A DNA stretch of 64,000 bases from SZUA-368 sp028533045 (GTDB taxonomy: Bacteria > Spirochaetota > Spirochaetia > DSM-2461): NCBI GenBank assembly GCA_050031985.1, contig JBNAIG010000031.1:124001-188000 (forward strand), read 5' to 3'. Each line of letters opens with the position of its first letter. The stretch's first letter is position 1. The notes beneath the pieces are model-generated. The model did not search any database. It worked only from the letters and a program-made list of their open reading frames with translations, and was not told where the DNA came from. The position numbers and the translations under genes are program-made. This document shows positions 33,752 through 43,600 of the stretch, in pieces.

Positions 33752-34507
33752 ATGAAAATAATTGTCCTTGGGTCGGGAACCTCTTCCGGGGTGCCCGCCA
33801 TTGGTTGCTCCTGTGCTGTCTGTCGCTCCGAAAATCCTCTTAACAAGAGAACCCGTTCATCCATTATTGTGGAAACAGAAGAGGTTCGCCTTTTGGTTGA
33901 CAGCTCCCCGGAACTACGGATCCAGCTTCTTCGGGAAGGAATCGACCGGCTGGACGGAGTCCTCTATACCCACGGCCATGCGGATCATCTCCATGGGATT
34001 GATGACCTGCGTCCTCTTTCCTTTGGCAAAGATCTGCCCCTTTATGGCAAAGAAGAAATACTCGGAGAGATTGTCGAGCGATTTCCCTATATCTTTGGCG
34101 ACACTCCCCAAAAGGGTGGGGGAAAACCTCGATTGCGTCCACAAATGGTAAAAGAACCTTTCCGGTTCGGGGACATCAAGATAAGCCCCATACTGGTCTA
34201 TCACGGAATCATTCCTATCTACGGATACCGTTTAAACGACTTTGTCTACATCACCGATTGCAGCAGAATCCCCGAAGAGAGTTACCCCCTGCTGGAAAAC
34301 TGCCGTGCCATGATTCTGGGCGGTCTCCGTTACAGACCCCATGAAACCCATTTCACCATTGACGAAGCGGTGGAAGTTATAAAAAAAACAGGCCCCGGAA
34401 GGGCCTGGTTAACTCACATCAATCATGATGTGGATCACAACCGGTTAAAGGAGGAACTCCCTTATCCGATCGAACCCGCCTACGACGGGCTTTCATTCGT
34501 GTGCTGA
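33752..34507 (+). CDS. Metallo-hydrolase, PhnP-like (MBL fold)
   Basis: 251 residues from the ATG at 33752; the TTG at 33737 lies within the promoter. The N-terminal IVLGSGTSSGVPAIGCSCAVC has the GTSSGVP signature and the extra cysteines (GCSCAVC) that bind a structural zinc in PhnP. HGHADHLHGIDDLR holds the catalytic HxHxDH metal motif; further ligands lie in THFT and HINHD. PhnP acts as a cyclic phosphodiesterase in phosphonate degradation; relatives have broader roles. The gene contains an intrinsic terminator for the opposite-strand rpmB gene at 34381-34407. Confidence 0.88.
   Translation: MKIIVLGSGTSSGVPAIGCSCAVCRSENPLNKRTRSSIIVETEEVRLLVDSSPELRIQLLREGIDRLDGVLYTHGHADHLHGIDDLRPLSFGKDLPLYGKEEILGEIVERFPYIFGDTPQKGGGKPRLRPQMVKEPFRFGDIKISPILVYHGIIPIYGYRLNDFVYITDCSRIPEESYPLLENCRAMILGGLRYRPHETHFTIDEAVEVIKKTGPGRAWLTHINHDVDHNRLKEELPYPIEPAYDGLSFVC
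34381..34407 (-). terminator. Intrinsic terminator of rpmB located inside the convergent hydrolase gene
   Basis: On the minus strand CAGGCCC and GGGCCTG form a 7-bp stem with a 5-base loop, followed by eight T. It lies 105 bases after the rpmB stop and inside the coding region of the PhnP-like gene, where its bases read as KKTGPGRA. Confidence 0.85.
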
Positions 34508-34512
34508 ATCAG

Positions 34513-34740
34513 CTAGGCTTTCTGAATCTTGTTGGATTTCAGACAGCGAGTACAAATCTTCATAGACTTGGGAGTCCCGTCTACGATAGCTTTGATTTTT
34601 ACAAGGTTGGGCTTGAACACTCTCTTGCTCTTAACCCCTATATGCTGACCGGCACCGCCCTTTTTCTTAGGGAGACCCTTACGGGGAACGCTGTTACCAG
34701 CAATGGTCCCTTTTCCGCAAATATCACATTTTCTGGACAT
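34513..34740 (-). CDS. rpmB: 50S ribosomal protein L28 (C+ zinc-binding form)
   Basis: 75 residues. Family features are clear: MSRKCDICGKG, GAGQHIGVKSKRVFKPNL and KICTRCLKSN. Cys5/Cys8 and the CTRC pair make a zinc-ribbon site, so this is the C+ version, which tends to be replaced by a C- copy under zinc limitation. GAGGT is 7 bases before the ATG at 34740. Single gene between CDF and hydrolase, ended by the terminator inside the hydrolase gene. Confidence 0.95.
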   Translation of the reverse strand: MSRKCDICGKGTIAGNSVPRKGLPKKKGGAGQHIGVKSKRVFKPNLVKIKAIVDGTPKSMKICTRCLKSNKIQKA

Positions 34741-34815
34741 ATCAATACCTCAATCTAATACTATATAGCAGACAAGAAGATAACAGATTATCGGATAAGT
34801 GTAAACCCCGGGGAA

Positions 34816-35754
34816 CTATTTTTCTTCAAGTTCATCGGGGGAAAGGCCGAATTGCTCATCATGTTCGCCCTGGCCTGTAGGTTCGACGTGAACCATTATG
34901 TCAAAAATGAGGGGTATCTTTTTTCTGATGGCTTTTTCCACCTGGTGAGCGATGTCGTGGGCCTCGATAAGGCTGAGATTCCCGTCCGCTTCAATATCCA
35001 GGTCAATATCATAGAGCGTATTTATACGTCGAATACGACAGCGGTGGGGGTGACAGGCACCGGGAACCTCTCCTACGGCTTCAAAAAGCTGTTTGTACAC
35101 AGCCGGATCTTCCAGGCCATCCATTAACTCCTCTCCCGATTCCCGAAAAATCTTAACGGCGGAATACATGATATAAAGGGAGAGGAGAAGGGCAATTATC
35201 TTGTCAAAAAGAGGGCTTCCCGTAATAATGCTAAGCAGTAATCCTCCCAAAACTCCCACAGAAAGAAATACGTCATTCCGCATATTTCGTGCGTCCGCCA
35301 GGAGGAGGGAGCTATTCAGTCTTTTACCAAGAATCCCTTTGTAGAGGGCCAGAAGGGATTTTAACACAATAGAGATGAGGGCCACATAGAGAGCTTTCCC
35401 TCCTCTTAAAGGCGAAAGTTCCCCGGACATGAGTTGGTTAATTACGGAAAGGAGCAGCTGCAGCCCTGCAGTGAACATGGTAAAACCGATAAAACGGGTC
35501 GCAATGGTTTCCGCCCTGCCGTGGCCCCAGGGGTGTTTCCTGTCCGGCGGTTCCGCCATGATTCGAACGGCAAAAAGGGAGATGAGAGACGTTACGATAT
35601 CGGAAAAGGAGTCTATCCCGTCACCTATTAGGGCCAGGGAGTGGGATAGTATGCCCACGGTAATTTTTAGAATACTAAGAAAGGCGTTTCCGATAATACC
35701 AAGCAGTGAGGCATGACGAATATTACGGTTTCTCTCTTCTTCGTTGTAATTCAT
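34816..35754 (-). CDS. Cation diffusion facilitator, likely Mn-type
   Basis: 312 residues from the ATG at 35754, with AGGGA upstream. The frame extends to 35805 but overlaps the kinase gene. Six membrane helices and a cytoplasmic ferredoxin-like domain are predicted. Helix 2 carries GDGIDSFSDI (two Asp ligands) and HPWGHGRAE follows. Helix 5 has NMRND, so the ligand usually His in Zn transporters is Asn. In MntE-type Mn exporters site A is N-DD-D. On this basis Mn(II) export is the best guess. The start follows the stop of the hybrid kinase by one base, so they are in one operon. Confidence 0.88.
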   Translation of the reverse strand: MNYNEEERNRNIRHASLLGIIGNAFLSILKITVGILSHSLALIGDGIDSFSDIVTSLISLFAVRIMAEPPDRKHPWGHGRAETIATRFIGFTMFTAGLQLLLSVINQLMSGELSPLRGGKALYVALISIVLKSLLALYKGILGKRLNSSLLLADARNMRNDVFLSVGVLGGLLLSIITGSPLFDKIIALLLSLYIMYSAVKIFRESGEELMDGLEDPAVYKQLFEAVGEVPGACHPHRCRIRRINTLYDIDLDIEADGNLSLIEAHDIAHQVEKAIRKKIPLIFDIMVHVEPTGQGEHDEQFGLSPDELEEK

Positions 35755-35755
35755 A

Positions 35756-37777
35756 TTATCCCTGGAAGCATTTAATGAGAGAGCTGTATAGCTGATCCGG
35801 TTCAATGGGGCGGGTTATGATATCCTTAAACCCCCATTCAAGATATTGCTCTTTTTCAAAAAGGAGGAGAGGATTGCCCAAAAGAAGGATGGAAATCTCC
35901 CTGTGGAAAGACATGAGCGCCGTAGGAACCGTAGAGAGGTCTTCGTCAATGCTCTCCTTATTAATCATGACCAGATCAATTTCCGGATTGACCCGGCAGA
36001 GTCTTCTGGCCTCTTCCAAATTGTGGGTTATGGTCCAGTTCATATCTTTGAGTTTTAAAAGGCGAATAAGGGTTTCGCTGGAAAAATTGTTCTTGTCTAC
36101 AATCAGGCAGGACTTCCCCCGCAGAAAATCGCTGCTTTCCGATAGGTAAGTTACCGATTTATTGTTTGTGGCCTCTTCCAGACCCGAGCTGTAGGGAAGC
36201 TTTAATGAGAAGGTTGATCCCTTGCCCAGGCGTGAATTAACCTCTATATCACCGCCGAGCTGCCCGGTGATCTTTTTGCTGATGGCAAGCCCCAGCCCGA
36301 TACCGCCGTAGTCACGGGAGTAACCCTCTTCCACTTGACGGAAGCTTTTAAAAATGATCTCCATTTTTTGGGGGCTGATTCCTCTTCCCGAATCCTTCAC
36401 GAATATGGTAAGGCTGTTTTTCTTTCTGTTAATCCTGTAGCCCGCTTTGATAGTACCCTTGTCGGTGAATTTCAAGGCATTGCTCAAAAGGTTATCCAGA
36501 ATACGTTTTAAACGGTCCCGATCGGTAACGAATTGGTCTTCTCCGTCATTACAGGCGAATTGGGACAGAAGTTCAATCTCCCCTTTGCCCATTCGCTCCC
36601 TCTCCTCACGATAAAAGGCCAGCCGGTTTTCTATAAAGCGATTCAGGTTAATTATCGTATAGTTAAGGGTGTAATCATTGCTTTCTATATGGGAAAACTC
36701 AATGATCTCATCGATTACGGACACAAGGTTTCGGGAGCACTTCTCTATTATTTTTATGTAGTGTTCCTTGGTGGAGTAGGAGATGTTCTCCTGCTTCATG
36801 AGTTGGGAAAAACCGATTATCCCGTTGAGGGGCGTTCGTATTTCATGGGAGATATTTGTAAGGAAGGCCGATTTGAGCCGGTCGCTCTCTTCTGCCTTTT
36901 CCTTGGCTTGGATGAGCTGATTCTGGTATAGGTTTCTTTCGGTAATATCGTTAAGAACAATGGCAAAAGAGCTGCCGTCGGGGGTAATATTAAAGGAGGA
37001 ACCCAGGATGTATTTATCCATTCCCCTGTGATTTAGTTCAAATAGACTATCCACATTTCCCTTTACTGTCTCCCTGAGGGTTTCCAGCCAAACCGGATCG
37101 GGGGCGGAAAAGACTTCCGACTCTTTTTTTCCTATAAGATCGGTTCGCTTAAGGGATACTATCTTCTCGAAGTTGGCGTTGACATCCTGGTATATAAAAT
37201 CGATTAATCGACCCTGAACATCAAAGACGGGCTGACAGAAGGCAATGGCGTTTACACTCCGACGGAATAGAATTCGGAATTTATCTTCCGTGGCTTCCAG
37301 GTTTTCCTGAACTTGAGAGAGCTGCCTTGTCCTTTCGCTTACTTCCGATTCAAGTTCTTTGTTCTGTTTTTCCAGAAGATGGCGGGCCTGATTAATGAGG
37401 AGCTGGTTTTTTACACGGGCTTTTACTTCGACAATGTTAAAGGGCTTGGTTATATAGTCTACAGCCCCCAGGTTAAAACCCCGGCTTTTATCCAGTTGAT
37501 TGGCGAGGCCCGTTAGAAAGATGACCGGGATATTTACGGTATCAGGATTATTCTTTAATTCGGAACAAACCTCATAGCCGTCCATGAGGGGCATGACAAT
37601 GTCCAGGAGAATCAGGTCCGGTTTTTTCCGGGATACCGTACGGAGAGCCTGATTTCCGTCCCGGGCAATAATCACGTCGTAATCATTACGCAGGGCGCCA
37701 TTGAGAAAGTCAAGGTTCTCCGTACTGTCGTCAACAAGAAGTATGAGAAAGCGCTGTGTATCTTCCATACTCCCCAT
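35756..37777 (-). CDS. Hybrid sensor kinase: receiver, PAS, kinase, degenerate receiver
   Basis: 673 residues, cytoplasmic with no membrane helices. A complete receiver (residues ~10-125: LVDDS, LLDIVMPLMDGYE, ITKPF) is followed by a coiled linker, a PAS domain (~175-290), HisKA with ISHEIRTPLNGIIGF (~318) and HATPase_c (N box, DSGRGI, GIGLGLAI). The C-terminal ~120 residues look like a second receiver whose phospho-Asp is Asn (LVMIN). The gene starts 8 bases after metK with no clear ribosome-binding site. An alternative ATG lies at 37768. It is followed by the CDF gene, so it may report on metal or methylation state, which is speculative. Confidence 0.88.
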   Translation of the reverse strand: MGSMEDTQRFLILLVDDSTENLDFLNGALRNDYDVIIARDGNQALRTVSRKKPDLILLDIVMPLMDGYEVCSELKNNPDTVNIPVIFLTGLANQLDKSRGFNLGAVDYITKPFNIVEVKARVKNQLLINQARHLLEKQNKELESEVSERTRQLSQVQENLEATEDKFRILFRRSVNAIAFCQPVFDVQGRLIDFIYQDVNANFEKIVSLKRTDLIGKKESEVFSAPDPVWLETLRETVKGNVDSLFELNHRGMDKYILGSSFNITPDGSSFAIVLNDITERNLYQNQLIQAKEKAEESDRLKSAFLTNISHEIRTPLNGIIGFSQLMKQENISYSTKEHYIKIIEKCSRNLVSVIDEIIEFSHIESNDYTLNYTIINLNRFIENRLAFYREERERMGKGEIELLSQFACNDGEDQFVTDRDRLKRILDNLLSNALKFTDKGTIKAGYRINRKKNSLTIFVKDSGRGISPQKMEIIFKSFRQVEEGYSRDYGGIGLGLAISKKITGQLGGDIEVNSRLGKGSTFSLKLPYSSGLEEATNNKSVTYLSESSDFLRGKSCLIVDKNNFSSETLIRLLKLKDMNWTITHNLEEARRLCRVNPEIDLVMINKESIDEDLSTVPTALMSFHREISILLLGNPLLLFEKEQYLEWGFKDIITRPIEPDQLYSSLIKCFQG

Positions 37778-37785
37778 TATATCGC

Positions 37786-38946
37786 TTAAAGCGCTTTTTT
37801 CAAAGCATCAATTTTATCAGTTTTTTCCCAGGGGAACTGATTTCGCCCGAAATGTCCGTAAGCAGCCGTTTCTTTGTAGATTGGTCTAAGGAGGTCAAGT
37901 GAGGTAATGATGCCCTTGGGGGTCAGGCTGAATACATCGCGGACAGCCTTTTCCAGTGCGCTTGCTTCAACCTTCCCTGTGCCATAGGTATTTACATAAA
38001 CAGAAACAGGATCTGCCACACCAATAGCATAGGCCAGTTCTACTTCACATTTATCGGCCAGTTCGGCGGCAACGATGTTTTTGGCGATGTAGCGGGCCAT
38101 GTAGGCGGCTGAACGGTCTACTTTCGAGGGGTCCTTGCCGGAGAAAGCTCCGCCTCCGTGGGCAGCGGCACCGCCGTAGGTGTCAACGATAATCTTGCGT
38201 CCGGTCAGACCGGCATCGCCCTGAGGTCCTCCCACTACGAAACGCCCGGTGGGGTTCATGTGAAAGACCGTATCCTTGCTGAGAAGTTCGGTGGGAAGGG
38301 CTTTCTTTACAATTTCTTCTATCATTCCTTCCCGAATACGATCGTAGGGTACCCCTTCGTTATGCTGGTGGGAAAGAACCACCGTGGGAATATGAAAGGG
38401 TTTACCGTCCCGGTAATCTACGGTTACCTGGCATTTGCCGTCGGGTCTTAAGAAGTCCAGTACACCGCTTTTTCTTACTTCTGCGGCCTTTCTCATTATT
38501 TTATGGGAATACTGTATGGGAGCGGGCATTAATTCTTCCGTTTCCCGGCAGGCGTAGCCGAACATCATACCCTGGTCGCCGGCGCCCTGTTCTTTATGGA
38601 GGCCTTCGCCCTCTGACACTCCCTGGGAAATATCGAGAGACTGGGGCTTGATAACGGACATAACCGAACAGGAGTGGTAATCAATTCCGTACAGGGGGTC
38701 GTCGTAACCAATCTCCTTGAGGGTATTTCTTGCGGTTTTAATGATATCCACATAGGAATTGGTGGTGATTTCACCTCCCACAAGAATCATGCCGGTAGAT
38801 GCGAAACATTCACAACCGGATCTTGTATTTTTATCCTGTTTCAGGGCTTCATCAAGAATGGCGTCGGAAATCAAATCGCATATTTTATCGGGATGTCCTT
38901 CACCAACACTTTCACTGGTAAAGGTGTAGTTTAATCTTTGAGACAT
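37786..38946 (-). CDS. metK: S-adenosylmethionine synthetase
   Basis: 386 residues, normal length. Conserved motifs: FTSESVGEGHPDKICDLISD at the N-terminus, GDQGMMFGYA, GAGDQG context and KDPSKVDRSAAYMARYIAKN. It makes AdoMet from ATP and methionine with Mg2+ and K+. AGGAGG precedes the ATG at 38946. The promoter is somewhere in the AT-rich 38947-39000 interval, with several possible -10 boxes. It is the first gene upstream of the hybrid kinase and CDF genes; the intergenic gap to the kinase is 8 bases. Confidence 0.97.
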   Translation of the reverse strand: MSQRLNYTFTSESVGEGHPDKICDLISDAILDEALKQDKNTRSGCECFASTGMILVGGEITTNSYVDIIKTARNTLKEIGYDDPLYGIDYHSCSVMSVIKPQSLDISQGVSEGEGLHKEQGAGDQGMMFGYACRETEELMPAPIQYSHKIMRKAAEVRKSGVLDFLRPDGKCQVTVDYRDGKPFHIPTVVLSHQHNEGVPYDRIREGMIEEIVKKALPTELLSKDTVFHMNPTGRFVVGGPQGDAGLTGRKIIVDTYGGAAAHGGGAFSGKDPSKVDRSAAYMARYIAKNIVAAELADKCEVELAYAIGVADPVSVYVNTYGTGKVEASALEKAVRDVFSLTPKGIITSLDLLRPIYKETAAYGHFGRNQFPWEKTDKIDALKKAL

Positions 38947-39001
38947 GCTATCCTCCTAATAAATATTAACATATAATGATATGATAATGTATTAAGGGGC
39001 G

Positions 39002-39676
39002 TCAGGCAATACCTTTCATCTCTTTTGCCGAAAGAATTTCCAGTTCCAGGAACTCTCCCTTAGCGCGTACAACCGCATCACAGGTGGTAATTTCTCCGTT
39101 ACGTTCTACGGAACAGTTGGGAATGAGATCTCCCACGTTAATCCTCTCCAGGGCGGTCGGTTCGGCGGGGAAGAAAAGAATTCGGTTCATCAGTTCCCGT
39201 TCTACCTTGCCCGAAATAAACCGGAGGTTTTCCGGGTTCATAAACATAAGGTTGTAGGGCTCTTTAAGGGTTCGGAATACGGGGCCGTCCTTTCTTTCCG
39301 GGGCTATTCTGTATCGGGAAACGAGTTTTTCCAGTCTTGAAAAGTTGTTGTTAAGGAATTCAGCCGTAGAAAGAAGGGCGTTAACCCCAAGATAGGCGGC
39401 TTTATCCGCTTCTTCGGCGGGAAAGTTCTCATCGGTGAGAAGAATGAAAAGAGCAATCTTTCTATCCCATTTTTCTCTAAGCGCCTGGGCGGCCAGCTTC
39501 CAGTGACGGGGAAAGTCGGGGGCATTGAAAATGACCACGTCCGGTTCAATCTCATCAAAGTTATCCATGCATTTGACCGGATGGGTATAGTGGATGACAC
39601 TTCCTCCGTGAACATCGGTGAAGGTGTAAAGATTCTCTTTTATCTGTGTGTCGTTGGCTACTATCAGAAGTTTCAT
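39002..39676 (-). CDS. Pseudo-receiver signalling protein of unknown type
   Basis: 224 residues. The first ~125 resemble a CheY-like receiver fold (MKLLIVANDTQIKENLYTF, PDVVIFNAPDFPRHWKLAAQ), but the acidic Mg-binding pair is missing and the phospho-Asp is replaced by Asn, so phosphorylation is unlikely. The C-terminal ~100 residues form a beta-rich domain that could be PilZ-like, though RxxxR and D/NxSxxG are not evident. It sits 9 bases downstream of the exported 318-residue gene, with AGAGGT before the ATG. I can assign no function. Confidence 0.75.
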   Translation of the reverse strand: MKLLIVANDTQIKENLYTFTDVHGGSVIHYTHPVKCMDNFDEIEPDVVIFNAPDFPRHWKLAAQALREKWDRKIALFILLTDENFPAEEADKAAYLGVNALLSTAEFLNNNFSRLEKLVSRYRIAPERKDGPVFRTLKEPYNLMFMNPENLRFISGKVERELMNRILFFPAEPTALERINVGDLIPNCSVERNGEITTCDAVVRAKGEFLELEILSAKEMKGIA

Positions 39677-39685
39677 GTTTTACCT

Positions 39686-40642
39686 CTATTCCGTTCTTAT
39701 GTTTGTTACCGCATAGTCGTATACGCGCCAAATCCCGTCGCTTCGTTTAAGGTAGTAGGTGTAGTCACGCACTACCTGATAATCGTAGTTGGCAAAGGAG
39801 AAGTATTCCCGCACAATTACTTCCGCCTTATCCGGTGTATAGGAGGTGCGGAGAACCTCGTAATTGAAAGGTTTGTCCACAAAGGTCTGCTGGGCCGTGT
39901 TCTGGCCGGACTGCAGATTCATTTTATAGGACTGAATCAAGGCATAACGCTCTTCTTCGGTTATTCTCAGGTATTCCCGGGCATTTACAGGGTTTTCCAG
40001 GAGGAGCGATTCCAGATCCAGATAAAGGAAAAATTTCTCCCACTCATCCTTCTGCCTGGCGCTTAGCATATATTCGGTTACCCGGTCCGGTGGAAGCTGT
40101 TCCGCCTTAAGGAGAGAGCCGGTTATATCGTCAATCACCATTTGGGGATCATCCTTTCTGTAAGAGGGTCTTACGGAGAGGGAGAGGCGATTGGAAAGGA
40201 GGTAATCCTCAGAAGGGGAGAGGACGTTATTCAGTTCGGGAAAGAAGTTGGCTTCTATGAGGTAGAGGCCTTCATCATCAATATCAATGTATTCGCTCAA
40301 ATTCACAACAAAGGCGAACTCTTCACCGGGTTCCAGGTTTACCTGGCGGTAAAAATAGGGGTTGGAGGAGACAAAATAGTCCCGGTACTCCTCGGCCAGA
40401 GGAAGGGCTCGGTTTTTCATATCCCTGAGGGTAAAGCGCAGGTTGTACTCTTTAATATCGGCAATTTTAAAAGAGTAGGGGGCGGGGGAGTCGTTTTTAA
40501 GTTCCACCTTAATATAGATATCGCTATCGGGATAGTAGAGGTTTTTATCGAAAAACCGGATATTCATATCCACCCCATTATTGCCAAAAAGGGAAAATGT
40601 CATTAATGTTAGAAAAAGAGTCAGGGTTAACCTCTTACTCAT
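39686..40642 (-). CDS. Exported protein of unknown function
   Basis: 318 residues with a signal peptide (MSKRLTLTLFLTLMTFSLFG). Residues ~25-150 have an Ig-like beta-sandwich appearance (ESDIYIKVELKNDSPAPYSF type segment, EPGEEFAFVVNLSEYI). The C-terminal part (~200-318) contains a segment resembling NTF2-like folds (YKMNLQSGQNTAQQTFVDK, YTPDKAEVIVREYFSFANYD). AGAGGT is well placed before the ATG at 40642. It is the leading gene of an operon with the pseudo-receiver gene. It is divergent to mfd across 51 bases. I do not recognise a family. Confidence 0.75.
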   Translation of the reverse strand: MSKRLTLTLFLTLMTFSLFGNNGVDMNIRFFDKNLYYPDSDIYIKVELKNDSPAPYSFKIADIKEYNLRFTLRDMKNRALPLAEEYRDYFVSSNPYFYRQVNLEPGEEFAFVVNLSEYIDIDDEGLYLIEANFFPELNNVLSPSEDYLLSNRLSLSVRPSYRKDDPQMVIDDITGSLLKAEQLPPDRVTEYMLSARQKDEWEKFFLYLDLESLLLENPVNAREYLRITEEERYALIQSYKMNLQSGQNTAQQTFVDKPFNYEVLRTSYTPDKAEVIVREYFSFANYDYQVVRDYTYYLKRSDGIWRVYDYAVTNIRTE

Positions 40643-40693
40643 TGCATACCTCTGTGTATCAGTCTTCTATATCCACAATATCGGCAGGATGTC

Positions 40694-43600
40694 ATGATTA
40701 GTTTATTTCTAAATGAGCTTAATAAAAGAATTAAGGAAAACTTTGAATATAAGAAAATAGAGAACCGTTTTTGTTCCGGTTCCTTTCCCATCCACATTAC
40801 CGGCTCACAAGGGCCCTTTTCCGCAGGGATTGCGGCAACTCTCAGTCCTTTTGCCCGGGATTTTTCCCTGGTACTTACCGCTACAGATAGCGAAGCGGAA
40901 GATATGGTTAACGACCTTGCCCTCTATAAGGATGATGTTTACCACTTCCCCTCCTGGGGTACCATGCTCTACCGGGGTGTTTCCCCCCAGGCCGCTGTTT
41001 TCGGGCGCCGGGTCCATGCCCTGGCCGAGTGCCGGGACGGAAGAAAGTCCATTGTGGTCGCTTCCTTGCGGGCGGCGGCCAGTCTGCTTCCCCCGCCGGA
41101 GTATCTTTTAAGCCGTACCCTTTCTCTGAAAAAGGGACAGGCGGTGGATCCGGAAAAAATTGCCGACGAACTGAGCCGATGGGGCTACTTGCGGGTGCCC
41201 CGGGTTAGCGTGGCCGGTGAGTTTGCCCTGCGCGGGGAGGTTCTGGACGTTTACCCTCCCGGCCGCAACGAAGCAATACGTGTGGTTTTGGACTTTGACG
41301 AAGTAGAGGAGATCCGTCTTTTTGATGCTCTTAACCAGAGTTCTGTGGGAAAAAGGGAAGAAATCACCATCTATCCTGTGAGAGAGGTTCTCTGGGATGA
41401 GGAGCTGATCGACCGTCTGGAAGTCAGCCTGAAGGAAATCGGCCTTGAGCCAGATGAGATCATCAATGAGCTTCAAACCACCGGTGAACTTCGGGGGGAG
41501 GAGCTCTTTTATCCCCTCTGTTTTGAAAAGAACTATACCCTTTTTGATTATCTGGGAGAGAAGTCGGCGGTCTATTACATAAATCCCGAGCTCCTTCGTA
41601 ACAGCGCCCAGGGGCTGAATCAGGAGTACGGAGAACTTTACAAACGAGCCGGGAATGAAGGGCTGATTTATCCCGCCCCGGATCGGATAATGGCCGATCC
41701 TCTGGAGCTGGTGGATAATCCTCCCGGGCGAACTCTGCTTTTTCACTCCCTCATGCCCGAGGAGCTGAGCCGGGAAGAGATTCACTCTTTTCAGGTAACC
41801 CAGGGACGCTCTTTTTTTGGAAATATGAACTTTTTTAAGGAGGAGTTGACCACCCTGACCGAGGGGGGATTCGACATTTACATTTTTGCCGAATCCGATT
41901 CTCAGGCGGACAGAATCTCCTTTATTCTTAAGGATTTTCCCGTAAAAATTGTCTCCGAATCGATCTCCTCCGGTTTTTCTTTGCCCGAAGAGAGACTTAT
42001 CTGTATTCAGGAAAACGAGATATTCGGACGGAAGAAGCGTGTCGCCCGTTCGGTAAAAACCGCCAAGAGCCAGGTTATCGACTCCTTTGTAGACCTGAAT
42101 CCGGGGGACTACGTGGTTCATGTGAACTACGGTATTGGTAAATTCCTGGGGATCAAGCGTATTAAAGCGGCCGGGAACGAGCGGGACTATATCTCCCTGG
42201 AGTATCAGGGGGAGGAGACCGTTTTTATTCCCATTGAGCAGGTTAACCTGGTTCAGCGCTACATCGGGAGCAAAGGGGCCAAGCCCCGGCTGGATAAAAT
42301 CGGCGGATCGGTCTGGGAGAAGAAGCGAAGCAAGGTTAAGAAAAAGGTCGAGGATATTGCGGACCGGCTGGTGCAGCTCTACGCCTCCCGGCAGGAGTCC
42401 ACCGGCTTTGCTTTCCCCGTGGATAACGACTTCCAGGTTGAGTTCGAAGCGGCCTTCCCCTACGAAGAGACTCCGGATCAGCTTAAGGCGGTGGAGCTGA
42501 TTAAGCAGGACATGGAACGCCCCCGCCCCATGGACCGTCTTCTTTGCGGTGATGTAGGCTTTGGTAAGACCGAGGTAGCCATGCGGGCCACATTTAAAGC
42601 CGTTATGGGAGGGAAGCAGGCCTGCCTTGTTTGTCCCACCACCATTCTTTGCGAGCAGCACTACGAAAACTTTACCGAGCGCTTTCGCCGCTTTCCCATT
42701 AAAATCGCCATGATTTCCCGGCTTGTACCCAAGGCGGAGCAGAAGCTTCTCATGGAAGGATTGGAAAAAGGTGACATTGACCTGCTCATAGGAACCCATC
42801 GGGCCCTTTCGAAGGATATTAAATTCAAGCGTCTGGGGCTTCTGGTTATCGATGAAGAGCAGCGCTTTGGGGTGAAGCATAAGGAGCGGCTTAAGGAAGT
42901 CAAGAACGACATAGACAGTCTGGCCATGTCGGCTACTCCCATCCCCCGAACTCTGCATATGTCTCTGGTCAAAATCCGGGACCTTTCCCTTCTGGAAACG
43001 CCGCCCACCAATAGAAAGCCGGTGGAAACATTTATTCAGGAATTTCAGCCTGAATTGGTAGCCCGGGCGATTAGGCGGGAAGTGGAGCGGGGCGGTCAGG
43101 TCTTTTTCCTCCATAACCGGGTGGAAAGCCTGGAAAAAACAACCCTTTTCTTACAGGAACTGCTTCCGGAAGTGATGATAGAGATGGCCCACGGTCAAAT
43201 GACTCCCCGGGCGCTGGAAGATATTATGCACCGGTTTATTCACGGCGCTTTCCAGGTCCTTGTTTCCACAACGATTGTGGAGAGCGGGATCGATATTCCC
43301 AATGTGAACACCATCATTATTGACCGGGCCGACATGTACGGGGTGAGTCAGCTTTATCAGCTAAGGGGACGGGTAGGGCGTTCGGGCCGTTTGGCCTATG
43401 CCTATCTCCTCTATCCCCAGGACAGGGCTTTAACCGAGCTGGCCATGAAGCGTTTGAAAATTATTTCCGACTTTACCGAGCTGGGGTCTGGCTTCAAGAT
43501 TGCCATGAAGGATCTGGAAGTGCGCGGGGCGGGGAATCTATTGGGAAGCGAACAGTCCGGAGAAATCCTGGCCGTCGGTTTTGATATGTACATTCGCCTT

